Source: Uloborus plumipes
Taxonomy: Eukaryota > Arthropoda > Arachnida > Araneae > Uloboridae
Length of the DNA: 64,000 bases
Reading direction: 5' to 3'
Assembly (NCBI GenBank): GCA_038373865.1
Contig: JAXGGA010003407.1
Coordinates: 1 to 64,000 of the forward strand
Below, piece by piece: positions 35,340 through 47,500 of this stretch. The notes beneath the pieces were generated by a model. It saw nothing but the letters and a program-made list of their open reading frames with translations, was not told the DNA's origin and did not search any database. A program made the position numbers and the translations under genes. How positions within the stretch are numbered: position 1 is the stretch's first letter; each line of letters begins with the position of its first letter.

Positions 35340-35632
35340 CTAATGAAAAATTTAATTTTTTCATTGGTTGGTTTTTAAAGTTAAATTTAGAAATGAACCA
35401 ATCATCAATTTCTCTTTCTCCGGCAGATGGCAGTGCTTCGTGAACCAAGATCGAAATTTTGCCGATATTGGCGATGGGATCCAAACAATGTTAAAATTAA
35501 TTTTTTTGATTGGTTGATTTTTAAATTTAAATTTAGAAATGAACCAATCGGTAATTTCTTTTTTTTTTTTTTGAACAACTCAGGTAGATGGCAGTGCTTC
35601 GTGAACAAGGCACGAAATTTTGTTCTGTGCTA
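35340..35632 (+). repeat. Tandem duplication of ~150 bp
   Basis: Unit 1 (about 35340-35458) and unit 2 (about 35495-35625) share TTGGTTG.TTTTTAAA, AAATTTAGAAATGAACCAAT, GCAGATGGCAGTGCTTCGTG/GTAGATGGCAGTGCTTCGTG and CGAAATTTTG in order. The open frames on both strands here fall within the duplication and are not genes. Confidence 0.75.
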
Positions 35633-36165
35633 AAAACCAGATAGTAGTAGGCATTTCGTATTTAGGAGGCATTGATAAGTTTGCTCCAACTAAGCTGCAT
35701 ATTGCGTAAGATTAAAACCATCTAATCAGAATACAATGTGGATTGAATTGGAGCACATGTCGCTCTGTTTGAGCAGCCACCTAAAGAGTATCCGCAGCAC
35801 AATAAAGAGATCCGCCCTTTTCAGAAAACTCTTCGCATACTTTCTTTTTCAAAAGGATAACTGACAGGAAAATAAAAACGATAGTTTACTACACTAAACA
35901 TCGAGCCTAAACCAGCAACAGTGAAAGCAAAATTTAATAAATAGCTGATGCAATGTTTTTCTTAAATGAGACAAATGAAGTAAACGCCTAAGAAGGGGAC
36001 GAAGTAACAATTGTTTAGGAACATATATGAGTTATCAAGAATCAAAATTAAATTTTATTTTTAAAGACGTTTTTATTAAGGCCGTTGGGCTACCGAGAGT
36101 TTGAGGAACCCTGGACAGATTCCTGCTTTGTTTCAAATCTTCAAAATATCTCAAATTGAACTCAC

Positions 36166-36339
36166 GTGTCTCCGGAACGAATCATGTGAATCCTTCGTGA
36201 CTTGGCCACCGGCTTGCCGGATTTCTCCCATCGGATGTCCGGCTTCGGATATCCGTCCACCCGGCACTCCAAGATCTGGCACCCATCTTCTTCACGAATA
36301 ATCAAAGGTTGTAGAAAACGTGGAGTGCTGGAGCGCAAG
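36166..36339 (-). CDS. Ig-domain protein gene, exon 3: N-terminal half of the Ig domain
   Basis: This 174-bp minus-strand exon has an acceptor CTTTTTATTAG|C and a donor GACAC|GTGAGT. It encodes residues 10 (shared) to 68 (shared). After a basic-Ser lead (LRSSTPR) comes the first half of an I-set Ig domain: FLQPLIIREEDG, then LECRVDGYPKPDIRWEKSGK, with Cys35 and the invariant Trp47, ending MIRSGD. Phase 2 on both sides fits exons 2 and 4, and the join gives an unbroken Ig fold of about 88 residues, the usual length. Local GC is higher than in the flanking intron, as expected for a constrained exon. Which Ig protein this is (titin/obscurin/MLCK/palladin-like) cannot be decided from one domain. 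Confidence 0.9.
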
Positions 36340-37009
36340 CTAATAAAAAGAAAAATAATTTGAAAACGTACTAATCGGTTTACGGTGTATTTTTAATGAA
36401 AATGATATATATTTTTTTTTTTTAATAGTTGAGTGCCGAACTCTCAAGCGGAATGAAAAGTGACTGATTAAGTGTAACTGCTAGGTTATCTGAAATGGGC
36501 GCAATAGATTTTTCCCTCAAGGTCTTTTCCATACTGCTAGATGTGGCCGAGTTTTCTGGATTCGGCTGGGTAATCTACTGCCGAGATCTCGAAGTGACTT
36601 CTAAAGCTCAAGGCAAAAAATATTTCATCGGGTCCAGTGTTCAGTAAAATCAAAAGCTAGTATACTGAAATATTCTCACACCCAGTTGCTATTCAGTTGC
36701 CGCTTTGCGTTTAAAAGCATCATATCCGAGGAAATACGCCAATGTAGCATTCTTATTAGGTTTGTCAGCAGACTGGTTAGCATTGCACTTAGTAGAAAAA
36801 AGAAGTTTAGACACAAAAATTAATTAAAATATATAGTAATCATATGATGCATTTATTATGAATCAATTTCATTTATAACTGATACAATAAAGTTCTGACA
36901 TCCATATGTTCGTATTCATTCAACATCTCAGATTTTAGCCAATTTCTAATTTGCTGCCGTGATAGTCCTACGATTAAAAATTACGTAATTGTAGAAATCA
37001 CACATTCAA

Positions 37010-37250
37010 AGGCGGATCTACAAATGTTTCAATGGATAGGCGATTGATTTTATTACGTCTTCTTTACTACACATCTTGGTTTGCGAATGTTGACCTCATA
37101 TGTTTTGGACTTCAATTGCGAAACTTATCCTGAGGAGAGCCCTAAAGCTCGTTTCTGCTAGCATCAAAGATGATCTGAAAATGCATTTTATGAGCTTTAA
37201 TATTGAAAATTTAAAAGTGGCCAGTTCCTCAATCCGCCCCTGAAATCATT
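37010..37250 (+). repeat. Dispersed GGAGAG-type repeat fragment
   Basis: GGCGGATCTACAAATG, TTGGACTTCAATTGCGAAAC and GAGGAGAGCCCTAAAG blocks align with 28980-29295 and with the units of the 45400-46620 array. It lies in the intron between exons 3 and 2. Confidence 0.5.
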
Positions 37251-37386
37251 GCATTTACTAGGGCAAATTTTTATGTAGTTTATTTTGATGTGGGTCATAT
37301 GAATTTTACGGCTTTCCAATTCAAAAGAAGTGAATCGTTGAGTTCAAGATGAATAGAAAAAATCAAGTTGTGAATCATCGACTTAC

Positions 37387-37427
37387 CTCCTTCGACAAGA
37401 TGGTGATCGCAGCATTGTGTTCTTAGT
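37387..37427 (-). CDS. Ig-domain protein gene, exon 2 with likely start codon
   Basis: This 41-bp minus-strand exon has an acceptor TTTACTTTCAG|AC and a strong donor GGAG|GTAAGT. The frame fixed by exon 3 (phase 2, AG|C gives Ser10) contains an ATG at 37415 with A at -3, giving MLRSPSCRR before the Ig domain. I place the start here because the candidate upstream exon (40176-40012) has stops in every frame. If another coding exon lies upstream, the frame through this exon (TKNT before the Met) stays open and the protein would be longer. The short, basic, Ser-rich N-terminus has no signal-peptide character, which suggests a cytoplasmic protein. Confidence 0.7.
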
Positions 37428-38016
37428 CTGAAAGTAAATAAGAAGAAGAATAAGAAGAATAACAATTATTACAGAAAATAAATAAATAAATGCATGAATA
37501 TTTTTTCATAGCTCCGATGACATTTTAAATAAAAGACAAAAAAAAAATCCTTCGAATGGTGTCTTAGTCTTTGAAGTCGGGGCTTCATCACTACTTGGTG
37601 TTTATTGGTACTTTTAAAACCTTCTGGAGTATTTAGAATTACGATGCTTGTTTGTAAAGGTTTATATTTGCATGTGGCCAAGCTTTTTTCTCTTATTCGA
37701 AGCCGGAAATGCGGTATGAAACGTTACTAACTTATTTTATAGCTAGAATCTGATTTTGAGTCCAGTGTAAGATTACTTTTAAGAACTTACTTTGTGACCA
37801 AACCGTTTACATATTTATGCGAGCGCTAGAAAATAGAAAATACTTCGTAAGCTTTTTTGCTGTTTTCCTATCTTTATATGCTGATATAGCAACAGCATAT
37901 CGTTCTTAGCAACTGCTTTTTTTTTTACTTCACTTTTTTCAGCAGCATGGTTTGTATTTACTTCATTCCATGCTGTATTTCAATCATTTATTTTAAAAAT
38001 CAATTTTGGTGGTCGG

Positions 38017-38258
38017 GGGCCAGGGGGAAAAAAGATGAAAGTGACCAAAAAGCGATTTCGAGTAAAACGAAGAACAAAGTTTGATTTATCGTAACTCCTT
38101 GTGTAGTTGGTTGCATTTTCATGCATATTTCGGTCGATTCTCATCTTTTTTTCCCCCTTGTTGTTCTACCAGATGATAGTAGTCCTTCATGGCCTCTAGA
38201 TAGTGCTAATATCTCAAAATTGACGAAAAAGTGACTTGCATCTTTTTCCCCCTGGCCC
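38017..38258. mobile_element. Short MITE with GGGCCAGGGGGAAAAA ends
   Basis: The ends GGGCCAGGGGGAAAAAAGAT and ATCTTTTTCCCCCTGGCCC are inverted repeats of about 28 bp with few mismatches. The length is 242 bp. No convincing target duplication was found. Noncoding. Confidence 0.6.
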
Positions 38259-40011
38259 TTTAAATGGTTTTTACTGCAAATCAAGTATGGGACAAAACTC
38301 TCGGCATTACTCGGGGGATATGATGCTACGTAAGAGTAAAACTGCGTTTAAGGAGTTTATTATGCCAATCTTTGTTCGAAAATACTTAAGTTTTCTAGAG
38401 AATTTCCAACTTTCCACAAAGCAACAGAACAACTGTTTAAAATCTGTTTTAAAACAGTAAAGCGCAAGATTTAACGACACCGATGCGTCGTTAAATCATT
38501 TTTCGGTGGGTCTAATGACTTGTTTAGTCTTACCTTTATCGTTACGTTACGTTGTTAATATCTCGCTTAGTTGTACAAAAGGAGGGTCATGGGGGTGATG
38601 ACCGCTCCCACCCCGCTAAATTATCAACAATATTATCCTTCATTGTGGTCATCCATATTATGCTTTCATTCTTTATTGGACAAGTTTTTGAATCAAATAT
38701 AAACGACTGCTGTAATCTTTTTAATTCATTAATAATTTTTAACAATAAATGTTTGACATACCACTTCGTTTCATTGCTCATGAAAATAATGAGTAACGCT
38801 TATACCCTATTAAGTTGCCTTAATCCTAGCTGATATTCTGGTTTAAATTTACACTGAAACATCTTCAGAAATTTGTCGTGCTCAAAACCTTATATTCGTC
38901 AGCATGTCCCACTCCTCAAAAAAAATTGTGGTCTGTATCCACCCCTGGGTACACATGTGTCTATTTCCTGAACAACAGTGGTTCACAGAAAAAAAAGCTT
39001 TCTTAATGTAAAATTGATTTAGTTATTAATCCTTGAAGCCTTGCAAAAAAAAATTAACTTAGACCGCAGATGATTTGTAACCATGGCAGAAAAAATTGAC
39101 CCCTCTAAAGAACTATGAAAAACAACGAGATAGTTATTCTTGTCGTCCTTGTAATCACAAAAATGATAAGAAATTCTTTTTCAGTCAAATGAAATTAAAA
39201 AGCAATCGTAATTACTTAAACAAAGACACATTTTTAGTATTTTTATGCAAACTTTTCAATGCATCTAAACGAGAATAATTAAACATAGTTTGAAAAAACT
39301 AAAAAATACACTTTTAGAGTTAATCAAACTCACTTAAGCTGTAGGATAGTTTTGGTATTGGTTAAGTTGTAAGATATGTAGGTATAATATACTTAATACT
39401 GTCATTAATAGTAAAGGTTAAACTATATTTCAAGATACTCTAACTGATTTCCCTCTGATTTTCAAAACTATTGAATATCCGCTAAGTTTACATGCACTTA
39501 TAATATATCGACATATAATATAGTTCAGATTAGATTTTAGTATTAGTGATAGTATTAAATATATTACTTTTACACTTACAAAGAACGTGCATTTTATCTT
39601 TTATTCTGAGCTACATACAAACAACTGAAACACTTATAATACATCATGTAATTTTAGCCTTTAGTATTAATAATAGTATTAAATACATTACCTTTATATT
39701 CGTAAAGAACGTGAATTTTATCTTTTATTCAGAGCTACATACGTTCATACAAACCCACATGCGAAACTAATAAAAGCGTATTGAAAAGGGATCTATATTA
39801 GATCCATAAGACAACAAGATCAGTCATCATGCTCAGTGTCAGTGATCAAAAAGCAAAAACCGCCACATAGAATAATTGGTTGGCCAATTTTCCAGCAATT
39901 ATGCACATCCAATTATCTGAAACTGAAAGTGTAATTTGCACACCGTATTATTTGCACAAGAAAAGCAATGAAATATCGACTTTTTTTCTGCAGCGAGAAA
40001 AATAGCATTAC
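38259..40011. other. Intron sequence, nothing recognised
   Basis: AT-rich. Two similar stretches near 39545-39605 and 39668-39735 (GTATTAAATA, TTACTTTTA/TTACCTTTATA, GAACGTG, ATTTTATCTTTTATTC) suggest a short ~123-bp tandem duplication. No exon is apparent. Confidence 0.4.
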
Positions 40012-40176
40012 CTGCGTTCAATGACGAAATAATACCAGTCTGTTCCTACTATCTTGGTTTTCCATTAAGTATTCTCCGCTGAGGAATGTCTGATTTGCTT
40101 AATGGTCACAATCTTTGTCGTCATCATTGCTCTATAACTTGAACGTGAACGAGAACGTGCTATCGATACGTGAGAT
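40012..40176 (-). other. Candidate 5' untranslated exon of the Ig-domain gene
   Basis: This 165-bp minus-strand segment has a strong polypyrimidine tract and acceptor (CTTTCTTTTTTAG|ATC) and an acceptable donor (CGCAG|GTAATG). All three frames contain stops, so it is not coding as a whole. One frame holds an Arg/Ser-rich short open stretch (ARSRSRSSYRAMM) ending at a TAA, which could be a short upstream reading frame. It lies 2.6 kb upstream of the exon holding the proposed start codon. An RNA-seq junction from 40012 to 37427 would settle it. Confidence 0.35.
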
Positions 40177-42790
40177 CTAAAAAAGAAAGAATACCGTCAA
40201 AACTAAAGTAATGAACCTGCAATAACAATTGAACACAGAAACACATATTTTATATAATGTGAGAATGTGGAGATATGTGGCATAGGGAAAAAATGAAGAA
40301 CCCCTGACTTTTTGAAAATGAACAAATTTGAAATTTGTCTTGAAAATTACAGAAAATAAAGAAAAAACTTGCATTGAACATTAATTTTCATTTCTGGCAA
40401 TAAATTTGTACCTTCAAAAAAAGTTGTTTTTTCTTTCCTTCTTTTGTGAAAACAAAATATTTTTCTCATGAAATACTTATTATTGAACGATTGGAAATAT
40501 TTTTCATCAAATCAATGAATAAAAAAATAAATGTATGAAAAAAGTAAAAAAGTAAATAAATTGGTAAATGAATAAGAAAATAAGAGAAGGAATTATTAAT
40601 CGAATTACGATATACAGGAATTTAAATGAATGAAAACGCAAGTAGTTTAATAAATGAATGAATAAGTACATGAAATGAAATATATCTTTTTTCTTTGCAT
40701 CCACTTAACAAACTGTAATAACCATTTAGATTAAACATGCCTAATATTAACTATCTCAGTATTACACTGGACATCAGTAGTTATCAATTAATATTCAGAA
40801 TGTTAATTACAAAAACTTATTTTATAATAACAAAAAATATTTTTGACAAACCGCAACATAAAACAAAATGTGTATAAAAATTAGAAAATTATTTTAATTA
40901 GTATAGACATTGATCTTCAGAGCTATTTATTTTTTGAATGGCATCAACGATATGTTTAAGAACATGGTTAAGGTATTTCTAGATAGTTGGCACTGAAAAT
41001 ACTTTACCATTTCCCTTTGCTTTACTTCATCAGTCATTTATTAAAACACTAACATATTTGTTTATTAATTAATTCATTTACATTCCATCGTTTTATAAGT
41101 CACTTATTTAATCATTTACTAACTTATTTTCTTACTCATTCACAATTTTATTCACTCATTTATTTTTCCCATACATTAATTAATTCATTTTTTTCATTAT
41201 CAGCTGACTTTTTTAATTCATTATTCTATTTGCTCATTTATTTGATCGAAATATTTTCATAATGATATAGAAAATATTTCATCAGAAAAATTTCTATTTC
41301 TAACATTTCTCCATCAAAAAAATGGTAATTTTTCTTTCATTTTTTAAGGTACAAAGTTGCGACCAAAAAACGACAACGCAATCCTGTATTTTTCTCCGCA
41401 ATGGCCTGGAGACAGGAATCAGACACAAGAAAATCAAAGAAAAGCACTGCCCAAGCGTTTGCGCCACTGTGTCGACACAGTTGACAAATTTTTTATTAGT
41501 TTCTTATTACGTGAGTAAACAAAAATCACCTTTAAGTGAAATAATGAAAACAAAGGTTTAGAAAAGACATTAGTATGTGGCATCACTTGTCCACCCACGA
41601 CTGAAACATCAGTGACCTTGACAACAAGGTGATTCATTAGATATGGCGATGAACTTATGGAGACAAATCCTTATTTGGGATACGGAGCGCTCGCCATTTT
41701 ACCCATAATGTTCCATCAAAGAAGGGATCTTTTGTTTTTGGCTACAGTGGAGTACCCAATTATTTCTAGAAGCTGCTTTCAGATGTATCAAAAGTCCTGC
41801 GCATTTGTGTGCCATGTTGTTTTGTTTGGAACATATTCTGTTTGAAAAATATTTTCCTTTAGTCCTTGTGATTTTATACAAAGCTTTTTTATGAGCAGAT
41901 TTTATTTATTGGATTTCTATTAACCCCCTTCAAAACGACTAGAAACTGTCTTCAAAACAATTTTAGTTGGTTTGTATTGCATGTTCACTAGTACTTGTAT
42001 ATCGTCGAAAAACACTTGGTAATTAACGCGTCAAAGTGACTTCATTTTATCTTTTTCTTTATTTTATTTTTTCAAATTAAAATTACAGCGATAAAAAAGT
42101 TTCAACTAATCACCCCTTAAATCACAATTCATTAATTACTAAGTTAATTCAATTATTATAAAATTAATTGACTTCTGAATATAGGAAAACAAACTCAAAT
42201 TTAAAAGAAAATATATTACCAAGAGATAACAAATTAAACTGGAACAGCTAATGTCATTTTTGGATCTGAATTACTGTCCGTCCGTGAACGCGGCTAGCAC
42301 TTACAAACCATTCCACTTAAAAAAAAGGGGCGATGGGTTGTGAGTGGGAACTTTCAGAAGTTTTCAATTTAAAACTTGCATTTTTGTTATGCTTTTGACA
42401 TGTTCAACTAAACAATGTATTTGAAATTAGCATCGTTCTACGTTGTTTGATACGGCTCAAAATGCTTCTTATTATTCTTCCCCTTATTGTTATCTTTCCT
42501 ATCACCCCTATTTCGGTAAGATCAGAGGAGACCTGACGCATGTGTAAATACGCGGAAGGTTTTACCTAAGAAAATCAGACAGTACAGTGCAAAGGAGAGT
42601 CAAACCTCAAAATTGAATGTCGACAAAAAAAAAAAAAACTCGTCCATGATTATTTGTGTTTAACTAATAAACCAGCTGCCTAAAACTATAAGCTCAGTGA
42701 TAAAACATGAAATTGAACAATCAGTCCCACATTCATGTTCTGAAATCTAATCTGCATATCGAACGGGAGAAAAGAAATCGTTCTTTTCGA
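40177..42790. other. Upstream region, nothing recognised
   Basis: AT-rich, with a low-complexity AAATGAATAA-type tract at about 40500-40690 and TTCATTTATT-type runs at 41030-41240. The open frames at 41322-41845 on both strands have no recognisable content. Confidence 0.35.
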
Positions 42791-42814
42791 ACGTTTTCCA
42801 GGTCCGCGTCGAAT

Positions 42815-43015
42815 TACGCGAGTGCCGACTTTCCCTCACGTGCTGCGAGGAAGAAAGTAGACAGGCGAACTTGACCGACTGGCCAGGCGGGGAAGCCGAC
42901 CGTATATGGGCAGGCACAGAATGGGGACACTTCTAGGCGCCGCACTTCACTTTCACGAAACGGGCGAAGTCTTAGAAACCCTCTCAGAGACACAAATGAA
43001 AAGGACTGCAAAAAT
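42815..43015 (-). promoter_or_regulatory. GC-rich CpG-bearing segment, possible promoter/first exon
   Basis: A visibly GC- and CpG-rich stretch of about 200 bp sits in very AT-rich surroundings. On the minus strand it contains a plausible donor (GCAC|GTGAGG, GT at 42839-42838). The open frame across it (starting MQSFSFVSLRGF) has no recognisable domain and is probably incidental. It lies upstream of the Ig-domain gene on the same strand and could be a first exon or alternative promoter. There is no TATA box or other decisive signal. Confidence 0.25.
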
Positions 43016-43651
43016 GTGATTCAGCGGAACTTGAAATCTCATTAATGTGACCCATCACACTAGCCGCATGTACAAAAAATTTCTAAAACCTTAACTTTTT
43101 GTGTTTCATGTTTTTTTAATACGCTTTTATTAGTTTCACTTGTAAGTATGTATCAAAGAAGTTGAAAACGCTCGCGGCAGCTCACTATTCCGCTAGTTTG
43201 ACCATATTTATAATTAATAAGCAAATTAAATGAAATGATTTTCAAACTTCAAGTGTGTAAGTGCGTTTAGTTTTTGTTTTATTTGAGTAATGTCTTATTA
43301 TTTGGATTTTAAAATAAAAAACTTTTGTTCCAAGAAAGGTTTGTAAGCTTTTTTCAAAAACATTTTTCTTTTATATATAGTAATTTAGGTAAGATATATG
43401 CAAGTACACAGTGTAATATTACTATTTTCAAGGGAATATTACGTGTCTCCCTTTCTTCTCATTCCCCCTTTTTTTTCTAGTCAGTCAGGAAATAAGAGTC
43501 TTCAAAATAATGCTACACTCAATAATTTAAATAAAAGTGTAATCATTCTTCCCCGGCAAGAAATTTAAAATAAAGCGCAATCATTTTCGGTTTTAGTTTT
43601 TTCACAAATAATTTCCTAGCTTTCAGCTGAATAAAACAAAACAAAAAAAAA

Positions 43652-45260
43652 CAAGAAGTTCTGTCAAGAACTAAACGAGTCTACTTTCCCGTACATCGAC
43701 ATCGGTTTTCTAACATCTGATCATTATTCTCTTGATTAGCTGAGACTAGAAATTATGTCAAACATACCTTTTTAGCACTTAAAGCTGATTTCTAAAAGCA
43801 AAATATACCCCTCTCATCAGATGAAATAGACACATAACAAGTAAATAAATGAATAAATAAAGTTTTGTCGCACCTTTTAAAGAATGTAACTGTTACAGTT
43901 CTTCCGTAGAAAAATTCCTCTATTGTTTTCAAAAAATAAATAAATAAATAAATAAATAAATAAAAGTACAAAGTACATCAAAAAACACATTTTATCAAAG
44001 AAAGACAAAAAAAACTCGTCTGTTGATAAAATGTCTCGAATTTCACTTTTAATCCGTTGCCAGTTGTTAAATATAAATAAAGAATAAAATGCTCTCGTGA
44101 ATGAAACATTTTTGTTACAAAAAAAATCGTCTGCCAATAATAATAATACTAATAATAATACTAATAAATAAAATAAAACAAATGAATAAATGAACAAAAA
44201 ATCGTCTGCACAGTCAGTCATTTTTTTTCTGAGCCTGCATTTCCGCCATGTTTACGGAGTCGGAGTCGGAATCAGAGTCCTCACAGAAGATTATTCAGAA
44301 AAGTACTTTACAAACATTAGTTATCAAAACCATTTTCTTACAAAGTTAATTTGAAGGAAATCCGACTTTAAGTACAAGATCAAATTTGAACTTAAATTCC
44401 CCGTAGGCGCTAATGTTAATTTTTTTTCTGAACGGTTCAATATTAAACGAAAAATGGTTCAAATCAAAAAGCGAAATATGGGAATGAGCCTCTCCGATAT
44501 CTTTCGAACAAAAAAAAAGTTTATTCCATTTGGACGGTTTCTCAGAAGTTATTAGGTGGGGAAAGATTGCGTGAATGGTTCAATGTTGAACGAAAAAATG
44601 TTCAAATTGAAAATTTAAATACGGTAATGAAGTATCCTTGCTGAGATCCTTCGAACAAAAAAAAAAAAAAGTTTATTTAAATCGGACTGTTCACTCAAAA
44701 GTTATTAGGGGTGACAGCTTGCTTGAGCGGTTCAATGTTGAACGAAAATTGTCAATCGAAAGTAATACGGAATGTATCCTGATAAATCTTCGACAAAAAA
44801 GTTGTTCAAATCGGAAATGTAAATACGGGAATGAAGTATCCTTGATAAGATGTTTCGAACAAAAAAAAGTTTGTTCAAATCGGACTGTTCACTCAAAAGT
44901 TAGCATCGCGGGACAGGTTGTTTGAACGGTTCGAAGTTGAACCAAAAATTGTTCAAATCGAAAAATTAAATATGGAAATGAGCTGTACTCGCCGAGATCT
45001 TTCCAACAAAAAAAGTTTGTCCAAATCGGAATATTCGTTCAAAAGTTATTAGGGGGACAGACCGACCGACCGACCGACACACACACAAATTCCCCATCTC
45101 AATACCCTACTTTCAAATTTTTAATTTTTCGATATTCATTTTGCCTTTTTATTTTTTTAACTTGGCGATATTTTTTGGACTTGGCGGTATTTTTTAGATG
45201 CATTAAGCTACTTTTAACACTTTTTTCGAAATTTCTTTTATTTTTAACGGGAAAGTAGGC
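43652..45260 (+). mobile_element. Minisatellite-bearing element (CTACTTTCCC family), copy 1
   Basis: One end reads ACAAGAAGTTCTGTCAAGAA, then CTACTTTCCCGTACATCG; the other reads ACGGGAAAGTAGGC. Inside are a (AAAT)n tract (43935-43965), a conserved GCCATGTTT..GGAGTCGGAGTCGG block near 44246-44275, four or five degenerate ~130-bp units (44430-45060) and a GACCGACCGACCGACACACA block. Two inverse copies lie at 48981 and 51938. It has no transposase; probably nonautonomous. Confidence 0.75.
44430..45060 (+). repeat. ~130-bp degenerate tandem units in the element at 43652
   Basis: Units repeat GGTTCAATGTTGAACGAAAA, TTCAAATCGAAAA, AATACGG.AATGA, GAGATC.TTCGAACAAAAAAA, CGGACTGTTCACTCAAAAG and TTATTAGG in order. 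The open frame at 44638-44925 is simply this repeat read through. Confidence 0.8.
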
Positions 45261-45399
45261 TAAAAAGAAAGAAAAATCGAAGAGAGGTAGAAGTCCAAGC
45301 CGGCCGAGCTAGAAGGGGCACGTAATTTTCAATCTCTTTACCAGTGGTGAAATTAAAGAATAGAGTGCCTCTCAGTGGCGGGTTTAGGGTAGAAAGTCG

Positions 45400-46620
45400 A
45401 TTCCCGTATATCCGCCAAGCATGGATTTAAAGAAGGCTCACAACCCCCCTTAAAGAGTCCAAAGAGATCTTAAAATTTAGCTTTTACAACGTGTAATTTA
45501 ATTGCAGTTTCAAGACTTCAATATCCAAAAATTTTCGGAAGAGAGTTCTTTTCCCGCTTCTTCTTCAATACCTTGGTCAAACATTGCCTCAAATGGCATT
45601 TTAGAGATTTAAAATTCAAACAGTTAACGGTAGTTGATATCCCCCTTACTTTTCTATAGTCTTTAGCTCTAAAATGTGTTTTTAGAAAAGAGAGAGCTCC
45701 CGAATTACAGTCTCTATGACCAAAAATTTCCGGAAGAGTCCCTAAATCCTTTTATTATCCTAAATGTTGTCAGACAAAGCCTAAAAGCAGTTGTTCCTAT
45801 CAAGAATCATGGCGTAAGCGGCGCTATTGAATTATTTTTAAGGGGCGTTTTTAAAAGTTTTTGTTTTCTTTCTCTTTCACGTGTGGCTCTCGATTTTAGA
45901 GGGATCTTCGTGGAATTCTTGGATGATAAGTTTTTGCTCTTGGAGGTAATGGGCACCTCTACTAAAAGTAAAATTTTGAACCTTCAGTTTCAAAAAATAG
46001 AGCTTAAAATTGCGTTCTTGAAGCTTCAATGCCGCAAAATTTCGGGCACAGCGCCCGAATCCTTCCTCTTCTCTCGATGGTATTAAAGATAACCTAAATA
46101 AAAATGTTTTTAAAACATTAATTTCGAAACATTTCGGGAGAGAGTTCTTGCTAACGTTACTACCAAAGATGGTCTAAAGTAAAGATGTCTTAAGGTTTAA
46201 ATTTTGAAAATTTTCGGAGGAAGATCCCTAACCACTTTTTGTCTCTTAACGTCTCCAAAGAGAACGCGAAATTGCGCATCTCGAAAATCTTTCAGGGGAG
46301 GGTCTTTGAACTTTTACTTCCCAAAGATAGCTTAAATAAGACTTCAGTTCAAAAAAAAAAAAAAAAAAACTCATCTTCTTTTCTTTTACTCTATCATGAA
46401 GAAATATATCCTGAGTTGTACTTCAGTGTCAAAATATTTCAGGAGAGATGCCCCGAGTCTTCTTAATTCCTTTAACGCCACTAAAGATAGCCTGAAACTG
46501 CGTGTTTAGAATTTAATAGTTTCAGTATGTTTCCCAGAGGAGTCTTGATCCTCCTACATCATCAAAGGTAGCATAAATAATTTCAATTTTGAAAAAAGTT
46601 TTGGAGGAAATCTAAAACTT
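45400..46620 (+). repeat. Degenerate tandem array of TTTCGGGAGAG-type units
   Basis: About eight units, spaced roughly 80-180 bp apart, each carry a TTCAATATCCAAAAATTTTC / TTTCGGNAGAGNNC / CTAAA.. / ..AAAGATNGCCTAAA series (centres near 45520, 45720, 46030, 46125, 46210, 46290, 46435 and 46525). Single relatives occur at 28980 and 37010. The open frames at 45676 and 46239 are readings through the array. Confidence 0.6.
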
Positions 46621-47284
46621 CGTAATTTTCCATGTTTTCCAAAAAATACAATATTTTAATTCAATTTGAAAATTTCTACCTGTCGTACAGTAATAGCGAA
46701 AAAAAAGAAAGTTTGGGGGGGGGGGGGCTAAGCTTGATTATATGTGCTCCCCCCCCCCGAAATAAAAACTATATACGCCACTGACTATTTGCAAAATGAA
46801 GTGAAATGGGATTGCAATTTTGGAGCTTGATTCAAAGTGGCCACCAACAACGCCAAAGTGGCGACTAACTTTTTGGGTTAACTGGCCACTGGCCAGTATC
46901 CAGTTTCTTTAGTCTCAAACTTTACCAGTTGGTGAATGGAATTCCAAATTCTGCCGAATGATAAAATAAAGAGTATGCATATTGCATACACAAGTATATC
47001 TAATTAAAAGGGGCATTAGGGCATTTAAAACTTGCAATTATGTCCCCAAATTTACCGAATGAGGGAAGTTTTGGGAGGTCACAGCGGCCTCCCTTGCCCA
47101 CCCATATAGGCGCCCCTGTGCGCATTTGTAACAGCGCAAAGAAGAAAAAAAAGCCATAGAAAACTTAACTATTCTTAAGAAACTCTCGTGTTCAAGGACA
47201 TAACCACGAATAACTTCAAAAAACAAACACCGCAGTTGTCGATCAAAACGGTATTGATTGCTTTGTAATTGATAACATTATTTT

Positions 47285-47500
47285 AACACCTCCCGCCCGA
47301 TGATATGAAGAGACCAACACTTCTCGTTTGTATAATTGCAGCCATCTGCCTGAGTGATTAATGAACTTAGCGAAATCGTTTTTCCGAGCACGTAACTGAG
47401 GGGGCAGCGGACGGGAGCATCCGTTTCTTGACTCCCATTGGCGGGCCCACGCTTGCGACGGGGAAGGGAGAAACTGACATTTCCCAGCAAAAACACAGAT
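47285..47500 (-). promoter_or_regulatory. GC-rich segment with CCAAT motif, possible promoter
   Basis: This is a GC-rich island within AT-rich sequence. On the minus strand it has a CCAAT box in a GC context (CCCGCCAATGGGAG around 47438-47451). Two overlapping open frames cross it but neither encodes anything recognisable. The location upstream of the minus-strand Ig gene makes an alternative promoter conceivable. The evidence is compositional only. Confidence 0.2.

Noticed and set aside
41322..41881. Cluster of short open frames on both strands
   Set aside because: No recognisable domain, no splice support and overlapping frames on both strands, as expected by chance.
44638..44925. Open frame of 95 codons with repeated motifs
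   Set aside because: It is a reading through the ~130-bp minisatellite units; the peptide repeat only mirrors the DNA repeat.
45676..46086. Open frame of 136 codons
   Set aside because: It falls inside the degenerate tandem array, shows no domain and is not kept in other units.
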